6,688 bases of DNA from an uncultured Oscillospiraceae bacterium (GTDB lineage: Bacteria > Bacillota > Clostridia > Oscillospirales > Oscillospiraceae): the NCBI GenBank assembly GCA_900752445.1, contig CAADVN010000039.1, positions 1 to 6,688 on the forward strand. Direction: 5' to 3'. The notes beneath the pieces are model-generated. The model saw nothing but the letters and a program-made list of their open reading frames with translations. It did no database searches and was not told the DNA's origin. The translations under genes and the position numbers were made by a program. Positions 1 through 4,179 of this stretch are shown piece by piece. Position 1 is the first letter of the stretch. The number at the start of each line of letters is the position of its first letter.

Positions 1-489
1 CTGGCTCGTCGGCGTGCGCACGCTGCCGTATTCGAGCGGGAAGCGGAACTGCCGCTCCGCGGAGCAGAAATGCGAGCTGGTAAGGGCTGCAACTTTTTTG
101 CCGCAGCCGCCGTCTATGAGCAGTGAGGCGAGGAGCAGGGACTCGGCCATGGTCGAACAGGCGCCGTAGAGCCCGAGATAGGGCGGCGTGAGCCCGCGCA
201 GGGCGTAGGCCGAGCCGGCGCACTGGTTCAAAAGGTCGCCCGAGAGGATGAAGTCCAGCTCCGAGGGCGCGGTCTTCGCCTTGTCGCAGGCGAGGTCGAA
301 GCAGAGCCGGAGCATGGCGCTCTCCGCCTTCTCCCAGCTGGCCTCGCCGAAGTAGGCGTCCGTGCTGATATAGTCGAAGCTCCGCCGCAGCGGCCCCTGG
401 CCCTCCTTTTTTCCTGCCACCGAGGCGCCTACAAGTATAGAGGGAGGCCTGTCCAGCGCCAGCGTCTGTGAACCGACGCGTTTGGTCAT
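1..489 (-). CDS. spoVAD: Stage V sporulation protein AD, N-terminal part (runs off left edge)
   Basis: Partial gene; the first 163 residues are visible, about half of the usual length of roughly 335-340. SpoVAD is a thiolase-fold protein related to 3-oxoacyl-ACP synthase III. It binds dipicolinic acid and works with the SpoVA membrane channel in the spore inner membrane to load Ca-DPA during sporulation. The translated sequence follows the family closely: an early GKKEGQGPL stretch (residues 27-34), SGDLLNQ (83-89), YLGLYGACSTM (104-114, with Cys111 at the position of the thiolase nucleophile), DGG (126-128), and SSH followed by AERQFRFPLEYG (138-155). The ATG at 489 is chosen because a GGAAG-type ribosome binding site lies just upstream and the family N-terminus aligns there. 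The next gene upstream is divergent, so spoVAC is not immediately 5' of it, unlike the usual AC-AD-AE order. The identification is firm; the C-terminal half is outside the window. Confidence 0.95.
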   Translation of the reverse strand, partial: MTKRVGSQTLALDRPPSILVGASVAGKKEGQGPLRRSFDYISTDAYFGEASWEKAESAMLRLCFDLACDKAKTAPSELDFILSGDLLNQCAGSAYALRGLTPPYLGLYGACSTMAESLLLASLLIDGGCGKKVAALTSSHFCSAERQFRFPLEYGSVRTPTSQ

Positions 490-513
490 GGAATAACACT
501 TCCTTTCACAGGG

Positions 514-543
514 CAGTTTTCCGCAGCGGAAATAAAAAAATTC
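514..543 (-). promoter_or_regulatory. Weak candidate forespore-type (sigma F/G) promoter for spoVAD
   Basis: On the minus strand a GAATT (543-539) resembles the GHATR -35 class. Fifteen bases further, CGGAAAACTG (523-514) shares four of the six fixed positions of the sigma-F type -10 pattern. Placement is suitable, about 25 bases ahead of the spoVAD start codon, and a forespore promoter is what the gene's known expression would call for. Both boxes are imperfect and no other promoter stands out on this strand, so this is a suggestion only. Confidence 0.2.
518..532. repeat. Perfect 15-bp palindrome in the divergent intergenic region
   Basis: TTTCCGC and GCGGAAA flank a single central A at 525. 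The one-base centre rules out a useful RNA hairpin, so the shape fits a dimeric protein-binding site better than a terminator. It lies 29 bp upstream of the -35 box of the rightward promoter and 28 bp ahead of the spoVAD start codon, so a protein bound there could affect either gene. The regulator is unknown. Confidence 0.45.
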
Positions 544-561
544 ACGCGCCGCATAAATGTG

Positions 562-590
562 GTGACTTTTTCGCCTGACTTTGGTAGAAT
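562..590 (+). promoter_or_regulatory. Sigma-A-type promoter of the nucleotidyltransferase gene
   Basis: A -35 box GTGACT (562-567) is followed by a 17-bp spacer and a -10 box TAGAAT (585-590, five of six consensus positions). This would start transcription near 597 and give a leader of about 36 bases that includes the AGAGGAGGAG ribosome binding site at 615-624. The -35 matches only four of six positions, so strength is probably moderate. Confidence 0.6.
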
Positions 591-632
591 ACGCAGTGAA
601 ATGGCAGAGCGCCGAGAGGAGGAGCATCAAAA

Positions 633-1553
633 ATGACCGAGCCGACGCTTGTGATCCTTGCCGCAGGGCTGAGCAGCCGCTACGGCAGCCCGAAACAGAT
701 CGAGCCCGTGGGGCCCGATGGGGAGTTCATCATCGACTATTCGGTCTACGACGCCATACGCGCGGGTTTCAAAAAGGTCGTATTCCTCATCGCCCCGGGC
801 ATGCTCGAGGACTTTGAGGAGGCCATAGGCAGGCGCGTCTCGGGCAGGATAGAGACCGCCTACGCCTTCCAGAGCCTTGACCGCCATCTTCCGGCGGGCT
901 TTGAGATACCCGAGGGCCGGCACCGTCCCTGGGGCACGTCGCACGCCGTCCTCTGCTGCCGCGAAGTGGTGGACGGGCCCTTCGCCATGATAAACGCCGA
1001 CGACTTCTACGGCCCCGGCGCGTACAGGATGATCTACGACTGGCTCAAGGCCGTGGACGAGGGCGCCTCGCCCATGCGCTTTGCCATGGTCGGCTACAAG
1101 CTGGGCAACACCGTGACGCCGAGCGGCAAGGTCTGCCGCGGCATCTGCCGCACCAGCGGCGGCAGGCTCGAGCACATCGAGGAGCGCACCTACGTCGTGC
1201 GCACGCCCGAGGGCCCGGCCTACAGCACGGACGGCGGCAAGACCCTCGTGCCCCTGCCCGAGGACTGCACCGTGTCCATGAATTTCTGGGGCTTCACGCC
1301 CGCCATCTTCGGCGAGATAGAGCGCCGCTTCCCGGACTTCCTCGCCGCGGCGCTGCCGGAAAACCCGCAGGCCGAGATGCTCATCCCGAACCTCGTGGGC
1401 CGCCTGCTGCGCGAGGGCCTGTGCACCGTGGACGTCATGCGCAGCGGCGACGTCTGGCACGGCATGACCTACAAGGAGGACAAGCCCGGCGTGGTCGAGG
1501 CCGTCAGGACGCTCACCGCCGCCGGCCTCTACCCCGGCTCGCTCTGGAAATAA
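633..1553 (+). CDS. Nucleotidyltransferase (NDP-sugar pyrophosphorylase-like)
   Basis: A 306-residue cytoplasmic protein of the NTP_transferase fold, predicted to join a nucleotide to a sugar-phosphate or similar phosphorylated compound with release of pyrophosphate. The N-terminal nucleotide-binding signature LAAGLSSRYGSPKQ (9-22) carries the glycine-rich loop, Arg16 and Lys21. PWGTSHAVL (99-107) is the base/sugar-binding loop, and NADDFYG (121-127) contains the aspartates expected to bind the metal. MNFWGF (216-221) and, near the C-terminus, WHGMTYKEDKPG (275-286) are typical of an uncharacterised clade seen in Clostridia and Bacteroidetes. The ATG at 633 is supported by AGGAGG at 617-622. 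The gene has its own promoter and a terminator just after the stop, so it looks monocistronic. Nothing nearby names the substrate: no sugar kinase, glycosyltransferase or choline-type kinase is visible. The fold is sure; the exact reaction is not. Confidence 0.88.
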   Translation: MTEPTLVILAAGLSSRYGSPKQIEPVGPDGEFIIDYSVYDAIRAGFKKVVFLIAPGMLEDFEEAIGRRVSGRIETAYAFQSLDRHLPAGFEIPEGRHRPWGTSHAVLCCREVVDGPFAMINADDFYGPGAYRMIYDWLKAVDEGASPMRFAMVGYKLGNTVTPSGKVCRGICRTSGGRLEHIEERTYVVRTPEGPAYSTDGGKTLVPLPEDCTVSMNFWGFTPAIFGEIERRFPDFLAAALPENPQAEMLIPNLVGRLLREGLCTVDVMRSGDVWHGMTYKEDKPGVVEAVRTLTAAGLYPGSLWK

Positions 1554-1560
1554 GCGCGAC

Positions 1561-1590
1561 GCGCCGCCTGTGCAGGCGGCGCTTTCTCTT
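1561..1590 (+). terminator. Intrinsic terminator after the nucleotidyltransferase gene
   Basis: Arms GCGCCGCCTG (1561-1570) and CAGGCGGCGC (1573-1582) are perfectly complementary and are followed by the T-rich run TTTCTCTT (1583-1590). The stem begins seven bases after the stop codon. The last two T residues are also the first two bases of the next promoter's -35 box. Confidence 0.85.
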
Positions 1591-1617
1591 GACGCGGTGC
1601 ATTATTTGTATTATACT
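1589..1617 (+). promoter_or_regulatory. Strong sigma-A promoter of the gntR-membrane protein-ABC operon
   Basis: TTGACG (1589-1594, five of six) and TATACT (1612-1617, five of six) are separated by exactly 17 bp. The predicted transcript starts near 1624 and has a short leader ahead of the TTG start at 1646. The -10 box is embedded in an inverted repeat, so the promoter should be repressible. Confidence 0.85.
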
Positions 1618-1629
1618 AACTAATACAAA
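1605..1629. promoter_or_regulatory. Inverted-repeat operator over the -10 box, likely for the adjacent GntR regulator
   Basis: Arms TTTGTATTA (1605-1613) and TAATACAAA (1621-1629) are perfect 9-bp inverted repeats around a 7-bp centre. They cover the -10 box and the predicted start of transcription. The GTATTA...TAATAC layout resembles the AT-rich inverted repeats bound by YtrA-subfamily GntR repressors, whose operators usually sit at their own promoter. Autorepression by the product of 1646-2023 is the natural inference. Confidence 0.75.
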
Positions 1630-1630
1630 A

Positions 1631-1638
1631 AGGGGGTG
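1631..1638 (+). promoter_or_regulatory. Ribosome binding site that fixes the TTG start of the GntR gene
   Basis: AGGGGGTG lies seven bases ahead of an in-frame TTG at 1646 and differs from AGGAGGTG by one base. The frame is also open far upstream, into the preceding gene and terminator, so reading length alone would place the start wrongly. The site, the promoter at 1589-1617 and the family N-terminus together choose 1646. Confidence 0.7.
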
Positions 1639-1645
1639 CAGGGGC

Positions 1646-2023
1646 TTGCTGCTGAGGCTGGATTTTTCGTCGCAGCTGCCGATATACAGGCAGATACGGG
1701 ACCAGATAGTGGTCGGCATCGCCTCGGGCGAGCTGGCTCCGGGCGAGAAGCTGCCGGCCATCCGTGCGCTGGCGGAGCAGTCCGGCGTGAACATGATGAC
1801 GGTGAGCAAGGCCTATGCACTGTTAAAGCAGGAGGGCCTCATCACGACTGACCGCCGGGGCGGGACGGTCGTGGCCGGCTCCCCGGAGACCGGGGAGCTC
1901 GGGCTGCAGTCCCGCGGGGGCCTTCGGCTCATAGCCGCCGAGGCGCGGCTCTCCGGGCTGTCGGAGGAGGCTTTTCTGGGGCTCTGCCGTGAGCTTTACC
2001 GTGAAGGAGGCGGTGAGATATGA
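1646..2023 (+). CDS. GntR family transcriptional repressor, YtrA subfamily
   Basis: A 125-residue DNA-binding protein expected to repress its own operon. Residues 10-78 form the GntR winged helix-turn-helix: LPIYRQI at 11-17, GELAPGEKLPAIRALAE (28-44), GVNMMTVSKAYALL (47-60, the recognition helix region), EGLI (63-66), and a wing with GGTVV (72-76). Only about 45 residues follow (81-125), with no FadR, HutC or MocR ligand domain; this short helical tail is the mark of the YtrA subfamily, which usually sits beside ABC exporters. Translation probably begins at TTG (1646), which may keep repressor levels low. The stop codon overlaps the next start as ATGA (2020-2023), implying translational coupling. 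The ligand or stress signal is unknown; B. subtilis YtrA responds to cell-wall-active antibiotics, but that cannot be carried over directly. It contains a TTA Leu codon (1823), a codon absent from the three downstream genes. Confidence 0.9.
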   Translation: MLLRLDFSSQLPIYRQIRDQIVVGIASGELAPGEKLPAIRALAEQSGVNMMTVSKAYALLKQEGLITTDRRGGTVVAGSPETGELGLQSRGGLRLIAAEARLSGLSEEAFLGLCRELYREGGGEI

Positions 2024-3408
2024 GCGACTTTACCGGCATTGCCATTCTGGTGCTCTGTTTTTACCCCGTGTTGCCCATCGTGGCCGCGCTCATGGCCAAT
2101 GAGGCGAAGGCGAAGAAGAACATCGTCATCGGCTGCACCCTGCCGTTTACGGCGCAGCACGACCCGAGGGTGGAGGAGATCTGCCGCGAGTACAAAAAGC
2201 GGGTCTGGCGCTGGTTTTTCATCCTGACGGCGGCTGTTCTGCCCGCGTTTTTCATAGGGCGCATGTCGCTGAGCCTCGCGTGGCTGATGGTCTGGGTGGT
2301 CGCGGCGCTCGTGCCGTACTGCGTGCTCTTCGCGCGCTGCAACGGGCGGCTGCGGGCGCTCAAAAAGCAGGAGGGCTGGGCCACGCCCTACACGGGCACG
2401 GTGGTGGTCGATATCGGCGCAAAGCCCGAGGAGCTGGGCAGGCCCTATTCGCGCTGGCTGTTCATCCCGCCGCTCGTCATCTCGCTCGTGCCCTGTGCGC
2501 TGGCGCTGTGCTCGGAGAACGATGGCGAGCGCTGGGGCGGCGTCATACTGGCGGGTACCTTTGCGCTCTGCTGCCTCATGAGCATCTTTTTCTACCCGCT
2601 GGTGTTCCGGCAGAGGCCGGACGTGGTGGATTCGGACAGCCGGGTGAACGCGGCGCTGACCCGGGTGCGGCGCTACAACTGGGGCAAGGTCTGGATGGCG
2701 ACGGCATGGCTGTCGGCGCTCCTGGCACTGGGCTTCTGGTTCCTGCGGGACAGCGATTTGGGCATTTTGATCTCCACTCTGGTCTACACGCTGATACTGC
2801 TGTATTTTTGCATACAGGCGGAGTTCGCGGCGCGGCGGGCTCAGGAGCGGCTCACGCGCGAGAGCGGGCCGGACTATGTGGACGAGGACGAGTTCTGGCT
2901 CTGGGGCCTCGTTTATTACAACCCGAACGACAGGCGCGCGATGATAAACGACAGGACGGGCATGGGCATGAGCATGAACCTCGCGCGGCCCGCGGGGAAG
3001 ATAACGATGGGCCTGTGTGCGCTGCTGCTCATCGTCTGCCTGCCGGGTTTCAGCCTGTGGTTCATAGCCATGGACTTCACGCCGCGCGAGGCGCGGATAG
3101 AGGCCGGGGTGCTGTACTTCGAGCATATCACGGAGAAATACGAGATAGCGCTCGACGAGATAAGCGGCACGGAGCTTCTGGACGAGCTGCCGAGCGCGAG
3201 GCGCGTCGCGGGCACGGGCATGGACACGCTCTGCGAGGGGCGGTTCGACGTCGAGGGCTACGAGAACGTGCGCATCTCGCTCGACCCGCAGCAGGACTGC
3301 TACATCGTCGTATTGACAGACGAGGGCCTCACGCGTATATTCAACCTGATGACGCGGGCGGAGACGGAGGCGTTCTACGCCGAACTCGCCGCGGCGCTGA
3401 AAACTTAG
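2020..3408 (+). CDS. Multi-spanning membrane protein with DUF5808-like motif and C-terminal PH-like domain
   Basis: A 462-residue protein of unknown function, encoded immediately after the repressor with AAGGAGG at 2004-2010. I see about eight hydrophobic segments, near residues 5-26, 63-80, 86-105, 146-164, 174-195, 224-242, 247-267 and 328-350. A conserved-looking cytosolic stretch at 288-324 (DEDEFWLWGLVYYNPNDRR, then a G-M-G-rich run ending in LARP) matches my recollection of DUF5808, often found with DUF1648 in membrane proteins beside YtrA-type regulators. After the last membrane segment, residues 356-460 look like a bacterial PH domain of the bPH_5 kind: beta-rich, with the motif ELLDELPSARR (385-395) followed by GRFDVEGYENVRI (407-419). 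It may sense envelope state or assist the exporter, but no function is established. Eight of its 25 Phe codons are TTT, against none of nine in the ATPase that follows. Confidence 0.8.
   Translation: MSDFTGIAILVLCFYPVLPIVAALMANEAKAKKNIVIGCTLPFTAQHDPRVEEICREYKKRVWRWFFILTAAVLPAFFIGRMSLSLAWLMVWVVAALVPYCVLFARCNGRLRALKKQEGWATPYTGTVVVDIGAKPEELGRPYSRWLFIPPLVISLVPCALALCSENDGERWGGVILAGTFALCCLMSIFFYPLVFRQRPDVVDSDSRVNAALTRVRRYNWGKVWMATAWLSALLALGFWFLRDSDLGILISTLVYTLILLYFCIQAEFAARRAQERLTRESGPDYVDEDEFWLWGLVYYNPNDRRAMINDRTGMGMSMNLARPAGKITMGLCALLLIVCLPGFSLWFIAMDFTPREARIEAGVLYFEHITEKYEIALDEISGTELLDELPSARRVAGTGMDTLCEGRFDVEGYENVRISLDPQQDCYIVVLTDEGLTRIFNLMTRAETEAFYAELAAALKT
3313..3341 (+). promoter_or_regulatory. 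Candidate internal sigma-A promoter for the ABC transporter genes
   Basis: A perfect -35 hexamer TTGACA (3313-3318), a 17-bp spacer and TATATT (3336-3341, five of six) lie within the last 100 bases of the membrane-protein gene, pointing at the ATPase gene. Transcription would begin near 3348 with a leader of about 120 bases. The fit to consensus is better than at the operon's main promoter and it falls in otherwise GC-rich coding sequence. Activity is inferred, not shown. Confidence 0.55.
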
Positions 3409-3427
3409 TCCGACAATATATTTTGGA

Positions 3428-3452
3428 ATATCCTGCGCGGCCGCGCAGATAT
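3428..3452 (+). repeat. Intercistronic hairpin just ahead of the ATPase ribosome binding site
   Basis: CTGCGCGG and CCGCGCAG (3433-3448) form a perfect 16-bp palindrome. It is extended by ATAT on both sides, with one unpaired C at 3432. As RNA it would fold into a six-pair GC stem with a GGCC loop plus an AU extension. It ends three bases before the AAGGAGG ribosome binding site (3455-3461) and no U-run follows, so it is not an ordinary terminator. It could influence mRNA processing, stability or ribosome access for the ABC genes. Confidence 0.55.
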
Positions 3453-3468
3453 ATAAGGAGGCACCACC

Positions 3469-4176
3469 ATGCTCAGGATCGAACACCTCACCAAGTCCTA
3501 CGGCGAGAAGAAGGCCGTGGACGATCTCTCGCTGCACATCCTGCCGGGCCAGATATACGGCTTCATCGGCCACAACGGCGCGGGCAAGACCACCACCATC
3601 AAGGCCTGCTGCGGCATACTCAAATTCGACGCGGGCGAAATTTACGTCTGCGGCAAGAGCGTCAGGACCCAGGCCCTCGAGTGCAAAAGGGACATCGCCT
3701 ACATCCCTGACAACCCCGACCTCTACGACTTCATGCCCGGCGTCAAGTACCTGAACTTCATCGCCGACGTCTACGGCGTGCCCGCAGCCGCGCGCAACGA
3801 GCGCATCCACCGCTACGCCGACCTCTTCGAGCTCACCGACGACCTCGCCCAGCCCATCTCCGCCTACTCGCACGGCATGAAGCAGAAGCTGGCCATCATC
3901 TCGGCGCTCATACACGAGCCGAAGCTCATCATCATGGACGAGCCCTTCGTCGGCCTCGACCCCGTGGCCTCGCACAAGCTCAAGACCCTCATGCGCGAGC
4001 ACTGCGACAGAGGCGGCGCCATCTTCTTCTCCACCCACGTCCTCGAGGTCGCCGAGAAGCTCTGCGACATGGTCGCCATCATCAAAAACGGCAAGCTCGT
4101 CATCTCCGGCACGATGGAGGAAGTGCGCGGCGACGATTCCCTCGAGGAGGTCTTCCTCGAGCTGGAGGAGGAATGA
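3469..4176 (+). CDS. ABC transporter ATP-binding protein
   Basis: A 235-residue cytoplasmic ATPase that should power the permease encoded next. All nucleotide-binding motifs are present: Walker A GHNGAGKT (34-41), signature YSHGMKQK (133-140, SHGM in place of SGGQ), Walker B LIIMDEP (153-159, with catalytic Glu158), D-loop GLDP (162-165) and the switch histidine in STH (His190). At the Q-loop position the sequence reads AYIPDNPDLYDFM (77-89), with Asp81 where Gln is usual; I recall this as a feature of the YtrB/EcsA-like group rather than damage. The start has an ideal AAGGAGG seven bases upstream. The permease begins four bases after the stop, so the two are translationally close. No import-type binding protein is encoded nearby, which suggests export or another non-import role. 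The substrate is unknown. Confidence 0.95.
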   Translation: MLRIEHLTKSYGEKKAVDDLSLHILPGQIYGFIGHNGAGKTTTIKACCGILKFDAGEIYVCGKSVRTQALECKRDIAYIPDNPDLYDFMPGVKYLNFIADVYGVPAAARNERIHRYADLFELTDDLAQPISAYSHGMKQKLAIISALIHEPKLIIMDEPFVGLDPVASHKLKTLMREHCDRGGAIFFSTHVLEVAEKLCDMVAIIKNGKLVISGTMEEVRGDDSLEEVFLELEEE

Positions 4177-4179
4177 GCC

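Noticed and set aside
490..632. A riboswitch or structured leader for the nucleotidyltransferase gene
   Set aside because: The predicted leader is only about 36 bases, too short for known aptamers, and the one palindrome lies upstream of the promoter.
627..1460. A 277-codon minus-strand open frame opposite the nucleotidyltransferase
   Set aside because: It is in the same antisense register as the real gene, has a composition typical of a shadow frame and shows no recognisable domain. The plus-strand gene has catalytic motifs.
1421..1645. Upstream extension of the GntR reading frame to an ATG at 1421
   Set aside because: It would run through the preceding gene, its terminator and the operon's own promoter. 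TTG at 1646 has a proper ribosome binding site and matches the family N-terminus.
3433..3448. Intrinsic terminator before the ATPase gene
   Set aside because: The hairpin has no U-run and is followed at once by a ribosome binding site and a gene of the same unit.
2280..3710. A 476-codon plus-strand frame overlapping the membrane-protein and ATPase genes
   Set aside because: It crosses the boundary of two well-supported genes in another frame, and the product is Arg/Gly/Ala/His-rich without motifs.
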